Assembly: GCA_016795385.1 (NCBI GenBank)
Contig: JAEUHI010000050.1
Location: forward strand, 1 to 64,000
DNA from: Verrucomicrobiales bacterium
Lineage (GTDB): Bacteria; Verrucomicrobiota; Verrucomicrobiia; Verrucomicrobiales; DEV007
Reading direction: 5' to 3'
Length of the DNA: 64,000 nt
Both the position numbers and the translations under genes were made by a program. Of this stretch, positions 8,481 to 15,936 are shown one piece after another. Each line of letters begins with the position of its first letter. Within the stretch, counting starts at the first letter, position 1. Below the pieces are notes generated by a model that searched no databases, was not told the DNA's origin, and saw only the letters and a program-made list of their open reading frames with translations.

Positions 8481-8699
8481 TCAATTTTGAAGCCCATCCG
8501 GGAGACCAGACTGTTCCCGTAATCTGGCAGCTTCGGAACTGATCGTCTCCAAGTCCATGTCTTCGAAGAGAGAGTCACGCCATTGAGTGTAATCGAAAGG
8601 TTCCCGCAGGAGGAGGGTGATAAAGCGCTCCGCCTCGACGGACCCCAGGCAGTCAACGAGAGCCGCGGCTCCCTTGGAGCGAATCTCGGAGTCAGTCAT
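8481..8699 (-). CDS. Small protein partnered with PIN-domain gene (candidate antitoxin)
   Basis: A 72-residue acidic protein starting MTDSEIRSKGAAALVDCLG and containing EAERFITLLLREPFDYTQWR. It overlaps the end of the PIN gene through ATGACTGA (8692-8699), indicating translational coupling; a start four codons upstream (8711) is also possible. Small proteins with this start (M-T-x-x-E-I-x-x-K-G-x-x-x-L) frequently accompany PIN-domain genes, so an antitoxin or accessory role is inferred from context. The order is toxin first, unlike most VapBC loci. Confidence 0.55.
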   Translation of the reverse strand: MTDSEIRSKGAAALVDCLGSVEAERFITLLLREPFDYTQWRDSLFEDMDLETISSEAARLREQSGLPDGLQN

Positions 8700-9126
8700 G
8701 GAAGTCTGCATAATACTCGATGGGATTCAGGACGCGGATGCCAACAACCAAAGCCCGCCTCCTCAATATCCCATCATCCGTTGTAAAAAACAGCTCACAT
8801 TTCATCGCCAAGGCAGCCGCGAGATGAATCGCGTCCTTTTTCTTGAACCCAGCGCGATGGAATTCGCGAGCTCGATCGAGAATCATCGAGGACTGATTCG
8901 TATCCGTGGTCGCGAGATTTCTCCAACGCTGGATGCTTTCTCTTCGCGCTTCGATCGGGTTCGAATAATTCTCGTAGTCCAACATGTAGGACCAAGCCAA
9001 TCGTAGTTTTCCGCTGCGAATTTCACGTTGAATGCCGAGTTTCGCCTCCGTCTCAAGTTGCACCCGCATCTGGGTCTGGTCGTCAAACGGCCTGTTGAAA
9101 CAGCAATTGTCGAGGTAAACGAGCAT
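8692..9126 (-). CDS. PIN-domain protein (VapC-like ribonuclease, candidate toxin)
   Basis: A 144-residue PIN domain. Visible acidic residues include Asp6 in MLVYLDNCCFNRP, the KKKDAIHLAAAL helix, and TTDDGIL near the C-terminus, the arrangement that binds Mg2+ in PIN ribonucleases. The N-terminal V-Y-L-D-x-C-C-x-N-R-P-F-D-D-Q is typical of one PIN subgroup. The start at 9126 is preferred over an in-frame ATG 16 codons upstream because the PIN fold begins directly with MLVYLD. It forms a two-gene unit with the overlapping small gene downstream. RNase activity is inferred from the family. Confidence 0.75.
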   Translation of the reverse strand: MLVYLDNCCFNRPFDDQTQMRVQLETEAKLGIQREIRSGKLRLAWSYMLDYENYSNPIEARRESIQRWRNLATTDTNQSSMILDRAREFHRAGFKKKDAIHLAAALAMKCELFFTTDDGILRRRALVVGIRVLNPIEYYADFHD

Positions 9127-9320
9127 CTCAGGAGGCACGGTCCATAACTCTGCTCCCTCTACACGCGAAGCCAACTGGAATCAAGCGCCCCCCAAAGCAG
9201 CCGTCCCGCAAAAATTCGCGCCAGCCTGATCGCGTGATTGCTTTCGTCTTGTCCCCGCCTGAGCTTTCTGGTGTCTTCTTCTCCTTCTAAGATCAGGACC
9301 CCACGAACCGTTTTTTGACC

Positions 9321-10685
9321 ATGACCTCCAAGAAAAAGCCCTCGAAAGAGCTGGACCGCCGTAATTTCCTCCGCACTGCCGCCGGCACCGCCGCCGCCAC
9401 CGGCACCCTCCTCGGGGCCGTGAAAGGTGCGGGCGTCGACCCCTCGCAGAAACTCAAAGTCGGCTTCATCGGCACGGGCGGTCGCGGCACCGGCGCGGTC
9501 GTGCAAGCCCTCTCGGCCGACGACAATATTTCCCTCCATTCCGTTGCCGATGTTTTCCAGGACAAGATCGACGGAGCCCTCGCCCAGCTCGCGAAGGATC
9601 CGAAAGTGAAGGACAAGGTCGATGTGCCGAAGGAGCGCCAGTTCGTCGGGCTCGACGGTTACAAGCGTGTCCTCGACTCGGGTGTGGATGTCGTCCTTCT
9701 CACGACAACACCGGGTTTCCGCCCCCTCCACCTCCGCGCCGCGATCGAGGCGGGCAAACACGTCTTCGCCGAGAAGCCCATGGCCGTGGATGCCGCGGGA
9801 GCCCGTCATTGCCTCGAGTCCCTCAAGATGGCCGAAGGCAAGCCGATCTCCATCGTCGCCGGCTTCTGCTGGCGCTATTCGCCGAGCCGCCGCGAAGCCT
9901 ACAAGAAGGTGATGGAAGAAGGCATCATCGGCGACGTCGTGGGTGTCTACGCGACCTACTACTCGAACCACTCCAAACCCCACCTCGATCCCTCGCTCCG
10001 CATGGATGGGATGAGCGACATCGAGTGGCAGATCCGCAACTGGTACAACTACACCTGGCTCGGAGGCGGTGGTCTCGTCGAGCAGGCCGTGCACAGCGTC
10101 GACAAGATCGGGTGGGTCATGGGCGACAAGCCCCCGCTGCGCTGCCGCGCCACCGGCGGCCTCGGCGCTCCGCAGGCAGGGGGCAATATCTTCGACCACT
10201 ACCACATCGCCTACGAATACGGGAACAACGTCTGGTGCCACCTCGGCTCGCGCAAGGCCCCGGGTTGTTTCAATGAAAACGCCGACTACGTCCGCGGCAC
10301 CAAGGGCACCCTCGTCCTCGGACGCGGCGGCGATCCCTACATCGAAGACAATGACGGCAAGCTCCTCTGGCGCTACCGGAAGCCGCGCGAAGGTGAGGCG
10401 AACATGTACCAGGTCGAACACGACGAGCTCTTCAAATCCATCCGCACCGGCCAGCACATCAATGACGGTGCCCGCATGGTGAACTCGACGATGATGGCGA
10501 TCATGGGCCGCATGTCCGCCCAGACCGGCAAGGAAGTCTCTTGGGAAGAGGCGATGGCCGCGAACGAGGATCTCTTCCCCGGCGAAGAGAACCTCTCGTG
10601 GACGCAAAGCTACAAGCCCCACGACGTGCCCAAGCCCGGCGTTTTCCAGATCCCCGGGATCGGCGGCGTCGAAAACAAGGCGTGA
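9321..10685 (+). CDS. Tat-exported Gfo/Idh/MocA family oxidoreductase
   Basis: A 454-residue protein; an ATG two codons upstream (9315) is also possible. A twin-arginine signal is present (LDRRNFLRTAAGTAAATG), followed by the NAD(P)-binding Rossmann motif KVGFIGTGGRGTG. The family signature EKPMAVDAAGARH and a C-terminal GFO/IDH/MocA substrate domain (GGGLVEQAVHSVDKIGWVMG) follow. Periplasmic members of this type are abundant in Planctomycetes and Verrucomicrobia and are thought to act on sugars or sugar derivatives; the substrate is not known. A strong hairpin terminator follows the stop, so the next gene probably has its own promoter. Confidence 0.88.
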   Translation: MTSKKKPSKELDRRNFLRTAAGTAAATGTLLGAVKGAGVDPSQKLKVGFIGTGGRGTGAVVQALSADDNISLHSVADVFQDKIDGALAQLAKDPKVKDKVDVPKERQFVGLDGYKRVLDSGVDVVLLTTTPGFRPLHLRAAIEAGKHVFAEKPMAVDAAGARHCLESLKMAEGKPISIVAGFCWRYSPSRREAYKKVMEEGIIGDVVGVYATYYSNHSKPHLDPSLRMDGMSDIEWQIRNWYNYTWLGGGGLVEQAVHSVDKIGWVMGDKPPLRCRATGGLGAPQAGGNIFDHYHIAYEYGNNVWCHLGSRKAPGCFNENADYVRGTKGTLVLGRGGDPYIEDNDGKLLWRYRKPREGEANMYQVEHDELFKSIRTGQHINDGARMVNSTMMAIMGRMSAQTGKEVSWEEAMAANEDLFPGEENLSWTQSYKPHDVPKPGVFQIPGIGGVENKA

Positions 10686-10721
10686 TCGCCCGATCGCGAA
10701 GAACCGCTGCTTTTCCTCGAC

Positions 10722-10763
10722 AAGGGCGACCTCGCGACACCGCGGGTCGCCCTTCTTGTTTCC
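10722..10763 (+). terminator. Rho-independent terminator after the oxidoreductase
   Basis: AAGGGCGACC (10722-10731) pairs perfectly with GGTCGCCCTT (10745-10754). The stem is extended inside by CGCG/CGCG and followed by a T-rich run (CTTGTTT). It lies 36 bases after the stop codon. Confidence 0.8.
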
Positions 10764-10775
10764 CTCCTCCAACCC

Positions 10776-12140
10776 ATGAAAACCGTCTCCCTCCTCGCCG
10801 GCTTGCTTTTTTCCGCCGTCATTCTTTCCGCCTCCGAGCCTCCTCTGGCGACGACCCAATTCCCCGATCTCGCCTCGATGCCCGATCGCACCGAGGACTT
10901 CCGTAAACGTCTCACGGAAGGAAACGGTGCCCTCCTCCTCGAGCCCGGTGCCCACCGCATCACCGGCACATTGGAGGTGGTTTTGTCAGGGAAACACAGC
11001 GCCATGATCCGCCCGGCCACCGGCAGCGCGACCCTTATCATGGATGGTCCCGGGCCCGCGATCCGCATTGTTGGTTCACATGAAGGGACCGCATCGCCTT
11101 CCTCCTTCAAGGTGGAGACTTTTCACGAGCGCATGCCCCTCGTCGAAGGCATCGAGATCGTCGGCAATCATCCGGAGGCCGACGGGATCGAACTCGTGCG
11201 CACCTTCGAGGCCATCCTCTCGAAGGTCGCGGTGCGCTGGTGCCGGGACGGCATCCGGCTCTACGAGCGCAACCGCAACGTCACGATCTCGGACGTGAAT
11301 CTCTATGAAAACCGCGGCATCGGCCTGCATCTCGACGACGTGAATCTGCACCAGATCGATGTCGCGAATTCCCACATCAGCTACAACCGGGGCGGCGGCA
11401 TCGTCGTGCGCGACGGGAACGTGCGCAATCTCCAGATCACCGGCTGCGACATCGAATCGAACATGCCCGGCGACGACTCGCCCACGCAGACCGCGAACAT
11501 CCTTCTCGACGTCTCGGGCTCGGCCGATGACAAGTCGCGCTCCATCGCCGAAGTCGCGATCACGGGCTGCACGATCCAGCACAGCTCGAATTACTCCGGC
11601 AAGGATTTCAAAGAGCTCGCTCCCGGGGGAGCGAACATCCGTTTCCTCGGCAAGGAGATCGCGCCGATCGACTCGGTCACGATCACGGGGAGTGTGCTCA
11701 GCGACGTCTCGCTCAACGTCGATGTGCGCGATTGCACCGACATCACCTTCACCGGCAACGTCCTCTTCGCCCCGAATCCCGACAACCTGCACGTCGTCCG
11801 GAGCAAACGCGTCATCGTGAACGGCAACACCTTCAATCCCCGCGAATTCGAACGCCCGGGACGGATTGTTTTCGACGAATGTCAGGATTCTGTTTTTTCC
11901 AACAACACCCTGCGGGCCCTCCTCGCGCCGGAGGGATCGGTCGTCGTGAAGGGTTCGCGGCGGATCGCGCTACAAGGGAACGTCCTCACCGAATCGCAGG
12001 GGGGCGTGACGATCGAGGGCTCGTCGGACATCGTCGTGAAAGACTGGCTCGTCTCCGGTCTGCCCGAAGGTGCTACGTTCGTGACGAAGGATGACGCCTC
12101 ACAACGGATCGTCGAAGAGGGAAATGTGACCGCTCCGTAG
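10776..12140 (+). CDS. Exported right-handed parallel beta-helix protein
   Basis: A 454-residue protein with a signal peptide (MKTVSLLAGLLFSAVILSAS). From residue 130 onward it shows repeated short strands with N/G/D turns characteristic of right-handed beta-helix (pectate-lyase-like, NosD/PbH1) proteins, for example NVTISDVNLYENRGIGLHL, QIDVANSHISYNRGGGIVV, NLQITGCDIESN, SVTITGSVLSDVS, DITFTGNVLF and RVIVNGNTFNP. Such proteins usually bind, lyse or isomerise polysaccharides, but no catalytic triad could be assigned. It follows the oxidoreductase after 90 bases and a terminator, which fits a shared sugar-related role. The stop lies within the loop of a GACCGCT/AGCGGTC hairpin. Confidence 0.75.
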   Translation: MKTVSLLAGLLFSAVILSASEPPLATTQFPDLASMPDRTEDFRKRLTEGNGALLLEPGAHRITGTLEVVLSGKHSAMIRPATGSATLIMDGPGPAIRIVGSHEGTASPSSFKVETFHERMPLVEGIEIVGNHPEADGIELVRTFEAILSKVAVRWCRDGIRLYERNRNVTISDVNLYENRGIGLHLDDVNLHQIDVANSHISYNRGGGIVVRDGNVRNLQITGCDIESNMPGDDSPTQTANILLDVSGSADDKSRSIAEVAITGCTIQHSSNYSGKDFKELAPGGANIRFLGKEIAPIDSVTITGSVLSDVSLNVDVRDCTDITFTGNVLFAPNPDNLHVVRSKRVIVNGNTFNPREFERPGRIVFDECQDSVFSNNTLRALLAPEGSVVVKGSRRIALQGNVLTESQGGVTIEGSSDIVVKDWLVSGLPEGATFVTKDDASQRIVEEGNVTAP

Positions 12141-12476
12141 CGGTCAAGATCGAACGTCCCTCGACGCCCGTCGGAAGCGTCGCCGCTTCCGCTACCGCTG
12201 ACGCGTTCATCGCAGCGCTCCCCGTAGCGGGACGTGCAAACGTTCCGAAGCGAACGTCCCTCGACGCCCGTCGGAAGCGTCGCCGCTTCCGCTACCGCTG
12301 GCGCGTTCATCGCAGCCATCCCCGTAGCGGGACGTGCAAACGTTCCGAATCGAGCGTCCCTGAGGTCCGTCGGAAGCGTCGCCGCTTCCGCTACCGCTGG
12401 CGCGTTCATCGTAGCGCTCCCGTAGCGGGACGTGCAAACGTTCCGAAGCGAACGCCCCTCGACGCCCGTCGCCCTC
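12141..12476. repeat. Tandem repeat array, period about 100 bp, about 3.3 copies
   Basis: A unit starting GAACGTCCCTCGACGCCCG recurs at 12152 and 12252, with variants at 12352 (GAGCGTCCC) and 12450 (GAACGCCCC), so the spacing is 100, 100 and 98 bp. Each unit contains a hairpin GGAAGCG-TCGC-CGCTTCC, the phrase GCTACCGCTGGCGCGTTCAT, and CCCGTAGCGGGACGTGCAAA. The frame is partly open on both strands only because of the repetition; I see no gene in it. It lies between a plus-strand gene and a convergent minus-strand gene. Confidence 0.85.
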
Positions 12477-13022
12477 TCAATTCAATCCTTTCGGCCCTTC
12501 CGGCGCGGGACCGGTGCCGGGCACGAAGGCGAGCACTAATCCCCACTCCGCTTTGGCCGTCGTATCGAGGATGAGTTGGCAAAACGAATGCGTGATCTGT
12601 TCGTTCAGGACGATCTCGATCCCCTGCCCTTTCTCGGGATGCAGGCACAGGAGAGGCTGGCCGTCGGGGGCCGGCTTCACCCCGACGCTGAAAAGCAAGA
12701 TCGGCGCTTCGCCGAGCGGCAGGTAGGTGCTTTCCTGGTATTGCGTTTTGAAGTCCGCCTGTGAAACGACTTCCTGGTGTTTCAACTCCTGCTTCGTCGC
12801 TTCAACCAGCGGATCCGCAACCGGCGGGACCACGGGGGCGTTCGGAGCATCCGGAGCGATGGGGCGGTTCGCGAGAATCTGGGTCAAGGTGTGCCACAAG
12901 ATCGCGGTGTAACGCCGCGTCATCCAAAAGCGGAACTCCTGCCGCGCCTTCGTGTTGACGCGGAAGAGCATGCGATCCTCCGTCGCCACATACGTGAGCT
13001 GCATTTGATGCATTTGACCCAT
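12477..13022 (-). CDS. Conserved protein of unknown function
   Basis: A 181-residue soluble protein beginning MGQMHQMQLTYVATEDRMLF, with in-frame alternative starts 3 and 6 codons later. Features include RVNTKARQEFRFWMTRRYTA, which resembles a widespread uncharacterised bacterial family whose members start with a short strand and an E-F-R-x-W-x-T-R-R motif. A Pro/Ala-rich linker (PIAPDAPNAPVVPPVADP) follows, then a beta-rich C-terminal half. No signal peptide or catalytic motif is visible. It is the last gene of the minus-strand sulfatase/sialidase array, 65 bases after the preceding sulfatase stop. Its function is unknown. Confidence 0.6.
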   Translation of the reverse strand: MGQMHQMQLTYVATEDRMLFRVNTKARQEFRFWMTRRYTAILWHTLTQILANRPIAPDAPNAPVVPPVADPLVEATKQELKHQEVVSQADFKTQYQESTYLPLGEAPILLFSVGVKPAPDGQPLLCLHPEKGQGIEIVLNEQITHSFCQLILDTTAKAEWGLVLAFVPGTGPAPEGPKGLN

Positions 13023-13087
13023 GCGGCGAATCCTCGCTGCTCCCGGCGGCGCGTCAAGTGGCCAAGGCGGCCATCACCCCCTCCCAC

Positions 13088-14617
13088 TCATGGAAATCGA
13101 TCCTGTTTCCCGAGCGCGTCCGGCCTCGGCCTGCCCTCGTGATCGAGAAAAGGCAGCGGATTCTCCACCCGCCCGAGCGGACGCACTCCCGGCCCCTGCG
13201 AATCCGCACCGATCCCGAGATCGGCATCCATCGTCGCCGCCAAGGCCTGCAACTCTTTCACCACCCCGGGATTCGCCTCCGCCACGTTCGTTGCCTCACC
13301 GGGATCCGAGTCGAGATTGAAAAGGGCCAGACCCACGGGACGTTGTCCTGCTTTGCCCTTTTCCTTCGGAGGTGCCGACGTGCCGAAATGCAGCTTCCAT
13401 GGCCCGCGACGGATCGCTTGCAGCTCGAAACCCCGGAAATAGTGAAAGACCTCGTGCCCTTTCGCGCCCTCCTTCCCGAGCCACACGCCGGAAGCGTCGA
13501 TGCCGTCCAGCTTGCGATCCGACGACAGCGCCGCTCCGGCGAGTGAGGCAAAGGTCGGAAGGACATCGTGCATCCCGGTGATCGCATCACTGCTGGTGCC
13601 CGCCGGGACCGTCCCCGGCCACCACACGATCGTCGGAGCGCGCACGCCGCCTTCCCAGGTGCTGCCCTTGTGACCGCGCAGGACTCCGTTGGTGCCCCGC
13701 GGTGTGCCGCCATTGTCCGAGGTGAAGATGACGAGGGTGCGCTTTTCGATGCCCAGCTCCCGGATCGTGTCGAGAACACGGCCGACACTCCAGTCCATCT
13801 CCTCGACCCAATCGCCATAGAGTCCGTTGCCCGATTTTCCGACCCAATCCTTACCCGGATAGAGCGGAAAATGCACCGCGCTGTGAGGCAGGTAGAGGAA
13901 GAACGGCTTCTCCGCATTCTCCCGGACAAACTTCACGGCCGCATCGGTGTAGGTCGCGACGATGGCCTGGTGCTCGTCCTGCTTCACGCGCCCCACGACT
14001 GTCCCGTTCTCCACGAGAGGCAGAGGCGGCTGTCGCATTCCTTTCAGTCCGGTCTCGGGGGCCTCCGACCACGCCTTGGCTTTGGCGGCGTTTTCCGTCG
14101 TGTCGGGAATCGGCGCGCCGAGATCGCTCTTCGTTCCCTCGTCCGCCGTCCCCATGTCGTTCGAATAGGGAATGCCGAGATAGTAGTCGAAGCCCTGCGC
14201 GGTCGGGAGAAACTCCGGTTGGTCTCCGAGATGCCACTTGCCGACGCAGCCCGTGCGGTAGCCCGCCCCGCGGAGCACCTCCGCGATGGTGATTTCGTCA
14301 GGATGCAGGCCCACCGCCCCTGCCGGGAAAAGCACGTGCGGGATGGGCAGGGCGCGCTTCGGATAGGATCCGGTCAGAAGAGCGGCGCGCGAGGGTGAAC
14401 AGACCGGAGCCGCGTAGTAGGCGGTCAACTTCCGACCTTCCTTCGCCATGCGGTCGAGGTTCGGCGTGCGGTTCAGGGTCGATCCGAAGGGCCCGATGTC
14501 CTCATAACCCAGGTCGTCGATGTTGATGACGATGAAGTTCGGCTTGGCTTCTTCGGCCACGACCGGAGCGACGAGCGAGGCCAGAGCGAGGACGAAAATC
14601 GAATGAAGAGATTTCAT
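13088..14617 (-). CDS. Exported type I sulfatase
   Basis: A 509-residue alkaline-phosphatase-superfamily arylsulfatase with a signal peptide (MKSLHSIFVLALASLVAPVV). Metal-binding INIDDLGY is near residues 31-38. The formylglycine motif C-S-P-S-R starts at about Cys73, in APVCSPSRAALLTGSYPKR. Further signatures are TGCVGKWHLGDQPEFLPT and VIFTSDNGGTPRGTNG. The active Cys must be converted to formylglycine by a maturase not in this window. The start at 14617 is chosen because the signal peptide follows directly. It probably removes sulfate esters from a polysaccharide; neighbours are a sialidase and a second sulfatase in the same orientation, which suggests a shared glycan substrate. Confidence 0.92.
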   Translation of the reverse strand: MKSLHSIFVLALASLVAPVVAEEAKPNFIVINIDDLGYEDIGPFGSTLNRTPNLDRMAKEGRKLTAYYAAPVCSPSRAALLTGSYPKRALPIPHVLFPAGAVGLHPDEITIAEVLRGAGYRTGCVGKWHLGDQPEFLPTAQGFDYYLGIPYSNDMGTADEGTKSDLGAPIPDTTENAAKAKAWSEAPETGLKGMRQPPLPLVENGTVVGRVKQDEHQAIVATYTDAAVKFVRENAEKPFFLYLPHSAVHFPLYPGKDWVGKSGNGLYGDWVEEMDWSVGRVLDTIRELGIEKRTLVIFTSDNGGTPRGTNGVLRGHKGSTWEGGVRAPTIVWWPGTVPAGTSSDAITGMHDVLPTFASLAGAALSSDRKLDGIDASGVWLGKEGAKGHEVFHYFRGFELQAIRRGPWKLHFGTSAPPKEKGKAGQRPVGLALFNLDSDPGEATNVAEANPGVVKELQALAATMDADLGIGADSQGPGVRPLGRVENPLPFLDHEGRPRPDALGKQDRFP

Positions 14618-14632
14618 GAGATGCAGCATCAA

Positions 14633-14646
14633 CCCGCCGCGGCGGG
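14633..14646. other. Perfect palindrome between sialidase and sulfatase genes
   Basis: CCCGCCGCGGCGGG, a 14-base perfect palindrome, occupies the 36-base gap between the sialidase stop and the sulfatase start on the minus strand. It could be an attenuator or an mRNA processing/stabilising hairpin. No T-tract follows, so read-through is expected. Confidence 0.4.
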
Positions 14647-14653
14647 ATTTGTT

Positions 14654-15844
14654 TCACGGTTGTTTCGGCATGATCGCTTCGAGGGGCTTTCCATCGAGGA
14701 GCCAGCTCAGGTTGAAAGAGACGACCTGCACCGCACCATGGGGATCTTTCTCACCGCCTTCGAAGATCAGATAGATCCTGCCTTCGCTGACCGTGCCATG
14801 GCGTCCCACCCCAAGATTCGAATAGGCGCTCGGTCCGTCGTGGATCAGGCGCTTCACCGGCCAGGTCTTGCCGCCGTCTCCACTGACCCACACCGTGATC
14901 TTTTCCCGTGCGGTCGCGATCGAGGCGCCGACTTGACCGGGCATCACACCCCCATCGGTGTCGGCGTTGCTGTAGAGGAGAATGTCGCGTCCCGCCACCG
15001 GCAGGCGGATCATCCCGCCCATCAATCCGTAGGAGGTGCCCCGCGCTCCATCCGGCAGATCGGGACTGCGATAGGCCCCGATCCAGAGCTGGCCGCCGTC
15101 GTCGCTGTGGGCGAGGAAGCGGTTGCCGCGGCTCATGTGCTCGCGCGAGTTGTAAAGAATCGTGCCGTCAGAGAGCTCCGCCAGGGCCGCCTCGCCCGTG
15201 CCCATCACCGGGAAAGGATGGCTCACCTGCCAGACCTTGCCCCCGTCGTCGCTATAGAGCGCCGTGCTGTAATGATAGGGTCTCCAGGGTGTGTCGTTCG
15301 AGTTGGCCGGCCCCATGATTCGCGCCGGCATGAGGAGACGGCCCCGCTTCGCACCAAAGGCCAGAGTGATGCCGCACTGCATCGCCGCGACGCCCTCGAG
15401 TTTGGGGATGAGCCCGAAATTGTCCGGCTTCACCGTGATCGTTTCCTTCGTCCAGGTCGCGCCCGCGTCGCGACTGCGGTAGAGCCATCCCGGATGAGGA
15501 TTCACGTAGAGCAGATCACCGGTCGACTCGTCGATCACCGCATTGCCTCCGGTCGCGCCCTCGCCGATGAGGATCTCGGGTCCCCAGGTTTTTCCGCCGT
15601 CGGTGCTGCGACGACAAGTCGGGCCGCCCGGCGACTGGAAGGCCACCACCGTTCCATCCGGCGTCGTAATGATCCCACCCCATCCGCCGCGCTTTTCCCA
15701 AAGCTGCTGCATCGGGACGAAATGCGGCTCGCCGAGAAATTCGTCGAGAGATGAGGCGACCGCATGCGGCAAGGGTGGAGCGGTTTCGGCGCGGAGCAGC
15801 GGGACGACACAGGTGAGAAGCAGGGCAAGGCGGAGGGTTTTCAT
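14654..15844 (-). CDS. Exported sialidase (exo-alpha-sialidase-like, BNR/Asp-box repeats)
   Basis: A 396-residue protein with a signal peptide (MKTLRLALLLTCVVPLLRAE). A six-bladed propeller is indicated by at least five Asp-box (S-x-D-x-G-x-x-W) repeats: STDGGKTW, SRDAGATW, SDDGGKVW, SDDGGQLW and SGDGGKTW. This matches GH33-like sialidases and the BNR-repeat neuraminidase family common in Verrucomicrobia next to sulfatases. The arginine triad could not be assigned with certainty, so the sugar may be sialic acid or another acidic sugar. It lies between two sulfatase genes with short gaps on the same strand, so it is probably cotranscribed. Confidence 0.8.
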   Translation of the reverse strand: MKTLRLALLLTCVVPLLRAETAPPLPHAVASSLDEFLGEPHFVPMQQLWEKRGGWGGIITTPDGTVVAFQSPGGPTCRRSTDGGKTWGPEILIGEGATGGNAVIDESTGDLLYVNPHPGWLYRSRDAGATWTKETITVKPDNFGLIPKLEGVAAMQCGITLAFGAKRGRLLMPARIMGPANSNDTPWRPYHYSTALYSDDGGKVWQVSHPFPVMGTGEAALAELSDGTILYNSREHMSRGNRFLAHSDDGGQLWIGAYRSPDLPDGARGTSYGLMGGMIRLPVAGRDILLYSNADTDGGVMPGQVGASIATAREKITVWVSGDGGKTWPVKRLIHDGPSAYSNLGVGRHGTVSEGRIYLIFEGGEKDPHGAVQVVSFNLSWLLDGKPLEAIMPKQP

Positions 15845-15936
15845 CGGTCGTGGCATGGACGTGCGGATTGAGGAGTTTGGCGGGCCAAATCCACGTCAGC
15901 AACGCGGAAGCGAGGCGCGATCGGGGAGCTTGTTTC

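Noticed and set aside
12207..12437. Repetitive coding sequences within the tandem repeat
   Set aside because: Open frames there arise from the repeated unit (for example S-G-S-G-D-A-S-D repeats) with no start signals.
12141..12476. CRISPR array
   Set aside because: The repeats are contiguous with a 100-bp period and no unique spacers, so it is a tandem array.
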